From Planotetraspora silvatica (GTDB lineage: Bacteria; Actinomycetota; Actinomycetes; Streptosporangiales; Streptosporangiaceae): 64,000 nucleotides of DNA. The notes beneath the pieces are model-generated. The model worked only from the letters and a program-made list of their open reading frames with translations, had not been told where the DNA came from and did no database searches. Location: assembly GCF_016863315.1 (NCBI RefSeq), contig NZ_BOOQ01000028.1:113841-177840 (forward strand), in the 5' to 3' direction. Positions 1 through 8,776 of the stretch are shown one piece after another (the first letter of the stretch is position 1; each line of letters begins with the position of its first letter). A program made the position numbers and the translations under genes.

Positions 1-769
1 CACCGGCACTTTCACCATCGACCGGTTCTCCCTGGTCCTCGCGATCGCGACGGCCGCGGTCCCCGTGATCTACTTCGTCTTCCTCTTCAACGGCTCGCAC
101 GAGATCACGCCGCAGGAGCGCACCCGCCTGTCGGCCTACGTATGGCTCTTCATCGGCGCCGCCGTGTTCTGGCTGATCTACGACCAGTCCGGCAGCGCCC
201 TCACGCTCTTCGCGCAGAACAACACCCAGCTCGACGTCATGGGCTTCCATGTCCCGCCTGGCTGGATCAACAACGTCAACTCCCTCGCGATCATCTTCCT
301 GGCCCCGGTGTTCGCCGACGTCTTCCTGAAGGCGGGCGACCGGGTCAGCGCCCCGCTGAAGTTCGCCGTCGCGCTCCTGCTCGTCGGCCTCAGCTTCGTC
401 GTCATGTCCGTCGCGTCCGGCATCGCGGCGGGTGGGATACGCGTGTCGATCATGTGGCTGATCTCGGTGTACCTGATCCAGACGATCGGCGAGCTGTTCC
501 TCAGCCCGGCCGGCCTGTCCGTCACCAACAAGCTCGCGCCACGCGCGTTCGGGAACCAGATGATGGGCGTCTGGTATCTCGCGATCTCCCTCGGCGACGC
601 GATCGGCGGCCAGACCTACCGGCTGACCCGGGTGGTCCCCATGCCGGCCTACTACCTGGGCCTGGCCCTGGCCGCCATCGTCGCCGGCATCGCCCTGATG
701 ATGTTCGCCCGCCGGATCCGCGCCCTCATGGGCGAGGGCGAGTCCCAGCCGGCCGAGCTCACAGGGTAG
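1..769 (+). CDS. POT/PTR family proton-coupled peptide transporter, C-terminal part
   Basis: This is the last ~255 codons of a gene whose start lies before the window; the reading frame is open from base 2. POT proteins import di- and tripeptides across the inner membrane with protons. The visible part has alternating hydrophobic helices and POT family landmarks: an IYDQSGSALTLFAQNNT stretch, the following PPGWINNVNSLAIIFLAP segment, and GELFLSPAGLSVTNKLAP near the last helices. It ends in a short polar tail. The stop overlaps the convergent MocR-type gene by 11 bp, so no terminator separates them. The POT assignment is strong; peptide specificity is inferred from the family. Confidence 0.88.
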   Translation, partial: TGTFTIDRFSLVLAIATAAVPVIYFVFLFNGSHEITPQERTRLSAYVWLFIGAAVFWLIYDQSGSALTLFAQNNTQLDVMGFHVPPGWINNVNSLAIIFLAPVFADVFLKAGDRVSAPLKFAVALLLVGLSFVVMSVASGIAAGGIRVSIMWLISVYLIQTIGELFLSPAGLSVTNKLAPRAFGNQMMGVWYLAISLGDAIGGQTYRLTRVVPMPAYYLGLALAAIVAGIALMMFARRIRALMGEGESQPAELTG

Positions 770-2186
770 GGGTGAGCGACGCCGTCGGGCGGTAGCCGTT
801 CCGGCCCGGCGAGGCGGCGATGCGGCGGACCGCGTCCTCCAGCACCTGGGGCGGCTGGGTGAACGGCAGCCGCAGGTAGCGCTCCAGCGTACCCTCCACG
901 CCGAACCACGAGCCGGGCGCCAACCGTACGCCGCAGGAGGCCGCGGCCTCCACCACGGACGTCGCGACCGGCGAGTCGAGCCGCACCCACAACGAGCCGC
1001 CCCCTCGCGGCACGGTGAAGCTCCAGGCGGGTAACTCCGCGCGCAAGGCCGCCACGAGCGCCGAGCGGGAGGCCCCCAGAGTGCGGCGGCGCTCGGCACG
1101 GCTGTCCTCGATGCGGCCGAACAGGCCCGTGACGACGAGTTGCTCGAAGACCGCGCTCGCGATGTCCACCGCGGCCCGCAGAACGGCCAGGCGGCGCACC
1201 AGCGCGGCCGTCCCCCGGATCCAGCCGATCCGCAGGCCGCCCCACCACAGTTTGGACGCGGAGCCGATGCTGATCACCCGGCCGTCGGTGTCGAACGATG
1301 CGAGCGGGGCCCGCGTGCCGACGTCGTCGATGGCGAGTTCCACCCACGTCTCGTCGACGAGCAGCGTCGTGTCGTACCGCCGGGCGGCCGCCACCAGTTC
1401 GGCGCGGTCGCCGTCGGCCATCAGGTGGCCGGTCGGGTTGTGGAAGTCCGGGATGACGTAGGCGAGCCTGGACGCCGACTGCCGCATCGCGCTGGTGATC
1501 AGGTCCATGTGCCAGCCGTCCTCGGGGATGCCCACGGGCACCAGGCGCGCTCCGCGCATCCGCGCGACGTCGAGGATGTGCGGGTAGGTGGGCGACTCAA
1601 CCAGCACCGGGTCCCCCGCCCCGGACAGCAGCGTCATGAGCAGGTGGATGGCCTGCTGCGCGCCCGTGGTGACGATGATCTGGTCGGGCCGCGTGGCGAG
1701 CCCCCGCCGGCAGTATCTGTCGGCGATGGCCTCCCTCAATGTGGCGAGGCCGACCGGGTCGTAGCCGATCCCGAGGGCGTAGCGATGGTAGGCCTGTCCC
1801 GCCTCGGCGACCGCCTCACCGAGGAAACCGGTCGCCGACGGCGCCGCGCTGTGCAGCGGGAGCAGGCCGTCGTCGTCCGGCGCGATCCACGGGTTGTCGA
1901 GCCCGAGCGCGCCCGGTCCCGGAAGGGTGGTCCAGGTGCCCGATCCCTGGCGGCTGTCCAGATAGCCGTCCTCGCGCAGCCGGTCGTACGCGGTCGTCAC
2001 GGTGGTCCGGCTGACTCCGAGGGCCTCGGCGAGGTGCCGCTCGGCGGGGACGCGCACCTTCACCGGCAGCCGCCCGTCCAGGATCAGGCCGCGTACGGCT
2101 CCCGCCAGAGCCTTGTAGTACGGGCGGGCGTCGGCCGGGACCTCCACGAGTCTCGCCAGCTGGGACGCACTAAGATACCGGTCCAT
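759..2186 (-). CDS. MocR family regulator (GntR-type winged helix fused to an aminotransferase-like domain), YczR type
   Basis: A 475-residue protein: residues ~15-80 form a GntR winged helix (VSRTTVTTAYDRLREDGYL), and the rest is a fold-type I PLP aminotransferase domain with the lysine motif SASKLWWGG (Lys ~312). MocR proteins are PLP-sensing DNA-binding regulators; the enzyme domain usually acts as sensor. I chose the ATG at 2186 (MDRYLSASQ) because GGAAAAG lies just upstream and the family starts here; an in-frame ATG at 2225 would put the start inside the putative operator. It is divergent from a YczE-like membrane protein 64 bp away, the same pairing as Bacillus YczR/YczE, so it probably regulates that gene and itself. 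Confidence 0.88.
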   Translation of the reverse strand: MDRYLSASQLARLVEVPADARPYYKALAGAVRGLILDGRLPVKVRVPAERHLAEALGVSRTTVTTAYDRLREDGYLDSRQGSGTWTTLPGPGALGLDNPWIAPDDDGLLPLHSAAPSATGFLGEAVAEAGQAYHRYALGIGYDPVGLATLREAIADRYCRRGLATRPDQIIVTTGAQQAIHLLMTLLSGAGDPVLVESPTYPHILDVARMRGARLVPVGIPEDGWHMDLITSAMRQSASRLAYVIPDFHNPTGHLMADGDRAELVAAARRYDTTLLVDETWVELAIDDVGTRAPLASFDTDGRVISIGSASKLWWGGLRIGWIRGTAALVRRLAVLRAAVDIASAVFEQLVVTGLFGRIEDSRAERRRTLGASRSALVAALRAELPAWSFTVPRGGGSLWVRLDSPVATSVVEAAASCGVRLAPGSWFGVEGTLERYLRLPFTQPPQVLEDAVRRIAASPGRNGYRPTASLTPTL

Positions 2187-2202
2187 AAGGCCACTTTTCC
2201 TG

Positions 2203-2230
2203 ATTGGCTCTTTATTTGCAACCAATTGGC
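2203..2230. promoter_or_regulatory. Candidate MocR operator: spaced ATTGGC repeats in the divergent promoter region
   Basis: ATTGGC occurs at 2203-2208 and again at 2225-2230, exactly 22 bp (two helical turns) apart in the same orientation. The second copy is also part of the palindrome CCAATTGG (2222-2229). The sites lie between the two divergent starts (2186 and 2250). MocR regulators are known to bind widely spaced direct repeats, so this is a reasonable operator; binding is inferred. Confidence 0.45.
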
Positions 2231-2249
2231 CCGAAAGATGGAAACCACT

Positions 2250-2855
2250 ATGACTGAGATCTCGCTACCCCGGTTTGGTTCCCTCTCGTCCAGGCTCGTC
2301 CGCCTGTACGGCGGGCTCGTCGTCTACGGCGCCGGCATCGGACTGCTCGTTCAGTCCGGGCTCGGCCTCGACCCCTGGGAGGTCTTCCACCAGGGCCTGT
2401 CGTTCAGGACCGGCTGGTCGATGGGGTTCTGCATCAACCTGGTCGGCGCCCTCGTGCTGCTCCTGTGGATCCCGCTGCGGCAGCGGCCCGGCCTGGGCAC
2501 GATCAGCAACGTCCTGATCGTGGGAAGCTGCGCCGACCTCGTGATGTGGCGGGTGGCCCCGCCCTCCCACCTCGTCGCCGAATGGGCCTTCCTGCTGGGC
2601 GGCATCGTCCTGGTCGCCGCGGCGGGCGGCCTCTACATCAACGCGGGCTTCGGCCCGGGGCCGCGCGACGGCCTGATGACGGGGCTCGCCCGGCTCGGCC
2701 TGTCGGTCCGGGTGGGCCGCACCCTGGTCGAGCTCACGGTGCTCGCGGCGGGCTGGATCCTCGGCGGGACGGTCGGCATCGGGACGATCGTCTTCGCCGT
2801 CACCATCGGGCCTCTCACCCAGGTGTTCATGAAGATGTGGCGGCCCGCCGGGTAG
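2250..2855 (+). CDS. YczE/YitT-like integral membrane protein
   Basis: A 201-residue protein with about five hydrophobic segments. It has the YczE family pattern GIGLLVQSGLGLDPWEVFHQGL near the N-terminus, a glycine/proline loop GFGPGPRDGLMTGL in the middle, and the final helix GIGTIVFAVTIGPLTQ. The transport function is unknown in the family; B. subtilis yczE is linked to lipopeptide export or synthesis and is controlled by a MocR regulator. The ATG at 2250 has GGAAA just upstream; an in-frame ATG at 2238 is the alternative. It is divergent from the MocR gene, which is the strongest context for its regulation. Confidence 0.82.
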   Translation: MTEISLPRFGSLSSRLVRLYGGLVVYGAGIGLLVQSGLGLDPWEVFHQGLSFRTGWSMGFCINLVGALVLLLWIPLRQRPGLGTISNVLIVGSCADLVMWRVAPPSHLVAEWAFLLGGIVLVAAAGGLYINAGFGPGPRDGLMTGLARLGLSVRVGRTLVELTVLAAGWILGGTVGIGTIVFAVTIGPLTQVFMKMWRPAG

Positions 2856-2865
2856 CCTGGCCCGC

Positions 2866-4620
2866 ATGCTGATCGAGGACTACGCCCTCATCGGGGACAT
2901 GCAGTCGGCCGCCCTCATCGGCCGCGACGGCTCGATCGACTGGCTCTGCCTCCCCCGGTTCGACTCCCCCGCCTGTTTCGCGAAACTCGTCGGCGACGAG
3001 TCCAACGGCTTCTGGCGGCTGGCCCCCACCGGGCAGGAGACGGCGACCCGGCGGGGGTACGTCAAGGACACGCTGATCCTCGAGACCGTGTGGGAGACCC
3101 CCACGGGGACCGTCAAGGTCATCGACTTCATGCCGCCCCGCCACGACAACCCCGATCTGGTCCGGATCGTGGAGGGCGTCTCGGGGACGGTGGAGATGAC
3201 CGCCGAGATCCGCATCCGGTTCGACTACGGGCGGATCATCCCGTGGGTCCGCCGCTCCGACGGCGCCCTCCACGCCATCGGCGGGCCCGACTCGGTCTGG
3301 ATCCACGCCCCCGTCCAGCTGAAGGGCAGCGGCTACCGGCACACCGGGACCTTCACGGTCTCCGCCGGAGAGCGCCAGGCCTTCGTGTTCACCTGGCATC
3401 CGTCCCACCAGCCGCAGCCCGACCGCATCGACGCCGTCGAGGAGCTCGCGGAGACCAAGCTGATCTGGGCGGAATGGGTCTCCCAGTGCGGCTACACCGG
3501 CCCCTGGCGCGACGAGGTCGTGCGTTCGCTCATCACCCTCAAGGCGCTCACCTACCGCCCGACGGGCGGCATCGTCGCCGCGCCCACCACCTCGCTGCCC
3601 GAGCACATCGGCGGGGTCCGCAACTGGGACTACCGCTTCTGCTGGCTTCGCGACGCCGCGATGACGCTCGACGCGCTGACCGACTCCGGCTACATCGACG
3701 AGGCCGGCGCCTGGCGTGACTGGCTGCTGCGCGCCGTCGCGGGCCGCCCGGAGGACCTCCAGGTCATGTACGGCGTGGCCGGCGAGAGGCGGCTTCCCGA
3801 GCTCACGCTCGACTGGCTTTCCGGATACGAGGACTCCGCGCCCGTGCGGATCGGCAACGGCGCGGCCGACCAGCTCCAGCTCGACGTCTACGGCGAGGTC
3901 GTCAACTGCCTCTACCAGGCCCGCAAGAAGGGGCTGCCCCCGGACGACCACGCCTGGTCCATCGTCCGCAGGCTCATGGACTTCCTGGAGCGCAGCTGGG
4001 ACCAGCCCGATGAGGGGCTGTGGGAGGTCCGCGGCCCGCGGCGGCACTTCGTCCACTCCAAGGTCATGGCGTGGGTGGCGGCCGACCGCATGGTGCGCAT
4101 CGTCGAGGAGCTCGGCCGTACGGGTCCGGTCGAGCGCTGGCGGGCCATGCGCGACCGGATCCACGCCGAGGTCTGCGACAAGGGCTTCGACGCCGAGCGC
4201 GGCACCTTCACCCAGTCGTACGGCTCACGCGAGCTGGACGCGGCACTCCTCCTGATCCCGATCGTCGGCTTCCTCCCGCCGGAGGACCCGCGGGTCGTCG
4301 GCACGATCGACGCGATCGAGCGCGAGCTGATGACGGACGGCTTCGTGTTGCGCTACCCGATCGCCGAAAGCAACGACGTCGACGGCCTCCCCGGAGCCGA
4401 GGGCGCCTTCCTCGCCTGCAGCTTCTGGCTGGCCGAGGCCCTCGCCCTGGTCGGCCGCAAAGACGAGGCCCTGGAGCTGTTCGAGCGGCTGCTGGCCCTG
4501 TGCAACGACGTGGGCCTGCTCGCCGAGGAGTACGACCCGGTCGAGGGACGCCAGCTCGGCAACTTCCCGCAGGCCTTCACCCACATCCACCTGATCCGCA
4601 CGGCCTATGCGCTCAGCTAG
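2866..4620 (+). CDS. Glycoside hydrolase family 15 protein (glucoamylase/trehalase-like)
   Basis: A 584-residue cytoplasmic protein without signal peptide. The N-terminal beta-sandwich begins IEDYALIGDMQSAALIGRDGSIDWLCLPRFDSP, typical of bacterial GH15. The (alpha/alpha)6 domain carries NWDYRFCWLRDAAMT (~250). GLWEVRG (Glu ~387) and AEEYDPVEG (~553) are the likely places of the catalytic acid and base. Mycobacterial members of this type hydrolyse trehalose, others act on short alpha-glucans; substrate cannot be decided from sequence. It starts 10 bp after the YczE gene and may be co-transcribed with it. Length and ends agree with the family. Confidence 0.9.
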   Translation: MLIEDYALIGDMQSAALIGRDGSIDWLCLPRFDSPACFAKLVGDESNGFWRLAPTGQETATRRGYVKDTLILETVWETPTGTVKVIDFMPPRHDNPDLVRIVEGVSGTVEMTAEIRIRFDYGRIIPWVRRSDGALHAIGGPDSVWIHAPVQLKGSGYRHTGTFTVSAGERQAFVFTWHPSHQPQPDRIDAVEELAETKLIWAEWVSQCGYTGPWRDEVVRSLITLKALTYRPTGGIVAAPTTSLPEHIGGVRNWDYRFCWLRDAAMTLDALTDSGYIDEAGAWRDWLLRAVAGRPEDLQVMYGVAGERRLPELTLDWLSGYEDSAPVRIGNGAADQLQLDVYGEVVNCLYQARKKGLPPDDHAWSIVRRLMDFLERSWDQPDEGLWEVRGPRRHFVHSKVMAWVAADRMVRIVEELGRTGPVERWRAMRDRIHAEVCDKGFDAERGTFTQSYGSRELDAALLLIPIVGFLPPEDPRVVGTIDAIERELMTDGFVLRYPIAESNDVDGLPGAEGAFLACSFWLAEALALVGRKDEALELFERLLALCNDVGLLAEEYDPVEGRQLGNFPQAFTHIHLIRTAYALS

Positions 4621-5072
4621 CCGATCCCAAGAAGAGAAAACGGCGTCCTGATACTTCTTTTGCGTTTGATCGATCCGCGACGGCGACCGCCAAGTGTGCG
4701 TCACGACATGTGAATGAACGCGTAATCCCGGTCGGCCTTCGTCGAATCATCCGGCCGGATTCACCACCGCTCCGTCAGAGTCTCAGCGTCATCTTTACCA
4801 TTGCCGCGCGGCCGGCCGGAAAGGCCGGCACCTGTCCGGCCACAGCGTTTTCCGGGAACCTCTTCCCCGGACGATCTCCCAACCTCACCAGCCACTCCGT
4901 CCGGGGACATCGGCAATCGTAAACAGAGATGTACCTCGTACGGGAGGTGCTTCGCACCCAGGCAGAAGGCTTTCCGGTGAACGAATTCGCTCACTAATCT
5001 GCTCTCTCAGGGCCCACGTAGCCCGCGTGGCCGCAGCACGACGTCGCCTGGATCCGAAAGGAGAGGGCACCC
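4621..5072. other. 452-bp intergenic region with hairpins upstream of the kinase operon
   Basis: No convincing gene is seen on either strand. A GCCGGCC/GGCCGGC hairpin with a GGAAA loop at 4811-4829 may terminate the GH15 transcript. Further on, ACCTC (4933-4937) can pair with GAGGT (4944-4948), while GGTGC (4946-4950) can pair with GCACC (4954-4958). These two stems share bases and exclude each other, ~115 bp before the small ORF at 5073. This could be a leader switch or chance in GC-rich DNA. Confidence 0.4.
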
Positions 5073-5249
5073 ATGAACGTGGCCGAGCTTGAACATTGGA
5101 AGACGCTGTTGGTCGCCCTGTGCGGAGTCCTTCTCTGGATCGCGGTGTCCGCGGCGGCACTCCTGAGGTACTGGCTGGCCGGTTCACATCACAGATCTCG
5201 GGACTCCGACGATCCGCTCAGGACGTCGGGCAGCGGGAAGCGCCGGTGA
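5073..5249 (+). CDS. Small single-pass membrane protein coupled to a histidine kinase
   Basis: A 58-codon ORF with a strong ribosome binding site (GAAAGGAGAGGG, 5055-5066) seven bases before the ATG. The product has a charged start, one hydrophobic helix (TLLVALCGVLLWIAVSAAALL, residues ~11-31, split here as two halves of one helix) and a basic, Ser/Arg-rich tail. No family is recognised. Its TGA overlaps the GTG start of the histidine kinase (GTGA at 5246-5249), so the two are translationally coupled. A role as partner or sensor subunit of the kinase is inference from that coupling and from the predicted membrane location. Confidence 0.6.
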   Translation: MNVAELEHWKTLLVALCGVLLWIAVSAAALLRYWLAGSHHRSRDSDDPLRTSGSGKRR

Positions 5250-6715
5250 CGCCGGAGCTGAGCCGGCGGCCGGTCGACGCACCTGAGGGCGCCGGCCACG
5301 ACAGGATCGCGAAGCGCCTGCCCGATGTGGCCGGAGTCGCCACCCGGCGAGCCTCCCGCACCGGCGTCCTTCGCCGGAGACCACGATCGATCCGCAGGCA
5401 CTACACCATCATGTTCGCCACCGTCTCCTTCCTGTTCCTGACCACCCTCGGCGCGACTCTCGACATGCTCATAGAGAAGAACATGGAAGTCGAGGCCATC
5501 GGTACGACCGAGCAGGTCGCCACCGAGTGGAGCGCCCGGGTCCGAGCCGGGCACATTCCACGGATCATCCCGTCCACAGATCACGTCAGTCTCATCCAGG
5601 TGCTCGATCCTCGCGGCCGTGTCGTCGACGCGAGCCGAGCGGCCATCACACGGCCGCTCAGCGGATTCCATCCCTCTTCCAGTGATCGGGTCCAGAGCTT
5701 CACGCAACAGTCGCAAGGCGGTGAACCACTCGTTCTCACCGCCGTCCGCGTCACACCGGCCCGGAACTCCTCGTACGTGTATGCCGGGTTGCTCGAGTCC
5801 TATCTGCTGGCCGACCACCGGCTGGAAATCGACACCGCGGCGTGCGGCGCCTTCCTGCTGCTCCTCGAGACATGGCTGGCATGGAGTCTGGGAGGTCAGA
5901 TCCTGCGCCCGGTGGACTCCATGCGCGCGTCGCTGTCGAAGATCACCTCTCCCCGCCCCGGCCTTCGGGTTCCCGTGCCTCCCGGTCAGGACGAGATAGC
6001 CCTGCTCGCCCGCACCGTGAACGAGACGCTGGCGCGGTTGGGGACGGCGGCCGAACGGCAACGCCGCTTCGCGTCGGACGTCTCCCACGAACTGCGGACA
6101 CCCCTCACCGGCCTGCGGGCGCGTCTGGAGGAGGCGGTGCTCTATCCGGGAGACACCGATCCGCACAAGGCCATCAGGGGGGCGCTGTCCACCGCGGACC
6201 ATCTCCAAGAGGTCATGGAGGACCTGCTGGTCCTCGGCCGCCTGCACGCGGCCGGTCCATCACCAGGCGCGCCGATCGATCTCGGGGCCCTCGTGGCGGA
6301 GATGGCGGCGATCCGTACCGGGACGATCCCGGTACGGGTCCAGATCGTGCCCGGCGTCCGCGTCCGGAGCTCGCGTGTCCAGCTGGTCAGAATCATGGAG
6401 AACCTGCTGGCCAACGCGCGAAGGCATGCCGATTCCCGCATCGACGTCACGGTCGCCGCCACGGGGAGGTGGGCGGTGATGACCCTGGCCGACGACGGGG
6501 CCGGCATCGCGCCGCACGACCGCGAGCGCGTATTCGAGCGCTTCACCCGTCTGGACGAGGCCCGTTCCCGCGATCCGGAAGGCAGCGGCCTCGGCCTCGC
6601 CATCTCACGGGAGATCGCCGAAGCGCACGGCGGAACGCTGCGCCTGGAGGACTCCCCCGGAGGGGCCCGTTTCGTGCTCAGACTGCCTCTGCTGCAGGAC
6701 CGCGATCCCGACTGA
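5246..6715 (+). CDS. Membrane sensor histidine kinase (HAMP, HisKA, HATPase), no adjacent response regulator
   Basis: A 489-residue OmpR-partner type kinase. It has a basic N-terminus, a first membrane helix at ~54-76, an extracytoplasmic loop of about 120 residues, a second helix at ~197-219, then HAMP, an H-box SDVSHELRTPLTGL with phospho-acceptor His ~281, an N-box ENLLANARRH (~386) and ATP-binding G boxes DDGAGIAP and GSGLGLA. All catalytic motifs are intact. GTG 5246 is chosen because it overlaps the upstream small ORF's stop. No response regulator is present on either side; the next gene is convergent and unrelated, so its partner must lie elsewhere. Confidence 0.88.
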   Translation: MTPELSRRPVDAPEGAGHDRIAKRLPDVAGVATRRASRTGVLRRRPRSIRRHYTIMFATVSFLFLTTLGATLDMLIEKNMEVEAIGTTEQVATEWSARVRAGHIPRIIPSTDHVSLIQVLDPRGRVVDASRAAITRPLSGFHPSSSDRVQSFTQQSQGGEPLVLTAVRVTPARNSSYVYAGLLESYLLADHRLEIDTAACGAFLLLLETWLAWSLGGQILRPVDSMRASLSKITSPRPGLRVPVPPGQDEIALLARTVNETLARLGTAAERQRRFASDVSHELRTPLTGLRARLEEAVLYPGDTDPHKAIRGALSTADHLQEVMEDLLVLGRLHAAGPSPGAPIDLGALVAEMAAIRTGTIPVRVQIVPGVRVRSSRVQLVRIMENLLANARRHADSRIDVTVAATGRWAVMTLADDGAGIAPHDRERVFERFTRLDEARSRDPEGSGLGLAISREIAEAHGGTLRLEDSPGGARFVLRLPLLQDRDPD

Positions 6716-6742
6716 CCCTGGTCCCCGGGCGGAGAACGGGGC

Positions 6743-7663
6743 TCAGCGGGACGTTCCGGCGATGCGGGCGAGCAGACGGGCGAACTCCGGCGGCGGCGCC
6801 ACGACCAGGCGGGTCTGCCCGTCATGGGTGATCAGATCGGCCTGGATTCGGGTCAGCCTGCCGCGGTGCCACCAGTAGACGTGGGGGCTGATCCCGTCGT
6901 CCCTGGTGTCGAACTCCCGCTGGGCGAACAGCCGGAGCCGCTCGATGGCCCGCACCACGCCGATGCCGGCGACGGGGTGGACGGCCACCGCCCCCCGGTG
7001 CGGGAGCACGGTGAGCGCACCGTCGGACGGCACGAGCACGTGGTCGGCCAGGCGGCGCAGGTGCGCGGCGGCGCTCGGCGCGGTCAGGAGCGACACGCGC
7101 GTGCCACCGAGGTCGAGCCACTCGGTCATCGGCCGCTCGTCCGCCAGCGCGTTGTCCAGCGCGAGGTCGAGGGCCTCGCCCGGGGGGATCGGCCAGCAGA
7201 ACGCCTCCTCGGGGCGGACCGGCCGCGCACCGATGGTGAGCACCTCGATCAGGTCGGCGCTCAGGTGGCGGCCGATGATCCGGGAGGGGTCGGGAATGGC
7301 CGGGTCGTCCGCGGCGTGAACCCTCGTGCGCAGCAACGGCCGGATGGGCGCGAGGTTGCAGGCGTCGAACGGCTCACCCGACACGGCGTGGGCGAGGTGC
7401 TCGGAGACCAGCATCGGCCAGTCCTCGCGGGCACGTCGCGCGGCCTCCCTGCGCAGTCCCACGAGGTTGACCACGCGCCCGCTCTCCGGGGTCTCGTCGG
7501 CCGAACCGAGCGTGAGCGAGGTCCCGTCCTCAGCGAAGCCGCAGGTGAACCCCATCGTCTCGGCGACCAGCGCGAGCAGGGAGTCGAGGTCGGCATCCTC
7601 CGCCGATCTCGATGGAGGGAGATCAGGTTGCGTCCGGCCGAGCAGTCGCCGCAAGAGTCGCAA
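6743..7663 (-). CDS. Conserved-looking protein of unknown function
   Basis: A 306-residue soluble protein with no family I can name. The start is a TTG preceded by GGAGGGA at good spacing; no better ATG is in frame. The N-terminus is basic (RLLRRLLGR), followed by mixed alpha/beta sequence without membrane segments. A segment (residues ~170-260) with GEALDLALDNAL, a hydrophobic strand and VLVPSDGALTVLP faintly recalls DUF1444-type proteins, but this cannot be confirmed by eye. It is convergent with the kinase gene and lies 43 bp beyond the S66 carboxypeptidase gene, with which it may share a transcript. Codon use is normal, supporting a real gene. Confidence 0.65.
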   Translation of the reverse strand: MRLLRRLLGRTQPDLPPSRSAEDADLDSLLALVAETMGFTCGFAEDGTSLTLGSADETPESGRVVNLVGLRREAARRAREDWPMLVSEHLAHAVSGEPFDACNLAPIRPLLRTRVHAADDPAIPDPSRIIGRHLSADLIEVLTIGARPVRPEEAFCWPIPPGEALDLALDNALADERPMTEWLDLGGTRVSLLTAPSAAAHLRRLADHVLVPSDGALTVLPHRGAVAVHPVAGIGVVRAIERLRLFAQREFDTRDDGISPHVYWWHRGRLTRIQADLITHDGQTRLVVAPPPEFARLLARIAGTSR

Positions 7664-7706
7664 TGCACCATCCCTCCACCGCTGCCCGGATAATTCCAGG
7701 CGGCTT

Positions 7707-8639
7707 TCAGGGTGCCCTGTCCGGATAGCGGAACATGCCAGTCAGAGAGCACGATTTGGTATCAATAACCCCATCTGTCTCCAGCCACACACCGAACTGT
7801 GGTGATCCATGTCCGATGGGAAGGCCCGCGATGATGGGCACACCAAGGGATGCGAGCCGTTCGGTCAGCACCGGCAGCGGATCTCCGCAGTCCACCCACG
7901 ACCCGAGCACGAAGCCCAGCGCACCGTCGAGGCAACCCGCCTGGAGCAACTGCGTCAGCATGCGGTCGATCCGGTACGGCTCCTCGCTCACGTCCTCGAG
8001 CAGGACGATGCGGCCCTGCGCGCGCATGGCGTACGGCGTGCCCGCCAGAGCGGCGAGCAAGGTGAGGTTGCCCCCGGTGACGGGGGCCGTCACCGAGCCC
8101 TCGGCACCGATCGACGCGGTACCGGTCACCGGCCCGGCCGTCCCTCCTTCGAACAGGGTGCCCTTGAGGTGGGCGAGGGTCATCGGCTCGGGGCCCGCCT
8201 CGTCCGCCATGGTCGCGGAGGCCGGCATCGGGCCGAAGAGCGTCGAGACGCCGAGTCTGCGGGCGAAGGCCCGATGCAACGCGGTGATGTCACTGGAGCC
8301 GAGGAGGATCTTGGGTTCCGCCTCCCCCATCGCGTCCCAGTCGAGCAGGTCGAGCAGCCGGGTCGCGCCGTAGCCGCCTCGTGCGCAGATCACCGCCGCC
8401 ACCCGCGGGTCGCACCACGCCTCCTGGAGTTCGGCCGCCCGCGCGGAGTCTGATCCGGCCAGGTACCCCTGCCTGTCCAGCAGGCGGTGCGACGTCCCCA
8501 CCTCGAGGCCGAGATCCAGGAGGACCTGCTCGCCCCGGGCCAGCCGTACGGGGTCGACGGGGCCGGAGGGCGCCACCAGGGCGACGCGGTCCCCCCGCCG
8601 CAGCCGCCGGGGCGGGCTAACCACGGGCACGCCCGTCAC
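7707..8639 (-). CDS. Peptidase S66 family LD-carboxypeptidase
   Basis: A 310-residue serine peptidase of the LdcA/MccF family. It begins with the typical LRRGDRVALVAPSGPV segment. The nucleophile lies in GSSD (Ser ~116), the catalytic Glu in LLEDVSEEPYRIDRML, and the His in IGHGSPQFG. The ICARGGYG loop is also family-typical. LdcA enzymes cleave the terminal D-Ala from murein tetrapeptides during cell wall recycling, whereas MccF members inactivate microcin-like nucleotides. The absence of antibiotic genes nearby favours the cell wall role. No signal peptide is seen, so it acts in the cytoplasm. Confidence 0.9.
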   Translation of the reverse strand: MTGVPVVSPPRRLRRGDRVALVAPSGPVDPVRLARGEQVLLDLGLEVGTSHRLLDRQGYLAGSDSARAAELQEAWCDPRVAAVICARGGYGATRLLDLLDWDAMGEAEPKILLGSSDITALHRAFARRLGVSTLFGPMPASATMADEAGPEPMTLAHLKGTLFEGGTAGPVTGTASIGAEGSVTAPVTGGNLTLLAALAGTPYAMRAQGRIVLLEDVSEEPYRIDRMLTQLLQAGCLDGALGFVLGSWVDCGDPLPVLTERLASLGVPIIAGLPIGHGSPQFGVWLETDGVIDTKSCSLTGMFRYPDRAP

Positions 8640-8776
8640 CCGAAGGGGGGACGACCGAAGATCGGTACGTTCGCGCAGGCGGGGGCGGGTGCCGGACCGT
8701 TATCGAGGCGTCATCGTCCGCCCTGGCCGGGATGCGTCCTTTCACCCCCCAAAGGGTGTCAGACTTAGCCGTACCT

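Noticed and set aside
2827..4164. Long minus-strand frame opposite the GH15 gene
   Set aside because: It is a shadow of a clear GH15 gene; composition is typical of antisense reading in GC-rich DNA.
4761..4994. 77-codon minus-strand ORF in the kinase leader
   Set aside because: No RBS, no family, unusual composition; more likely non-coding.
6743..7663. DUF1444 assignment for the unknown protein
   Set aside because: Only a vague resemblance in one segment; a profile search would be needed.
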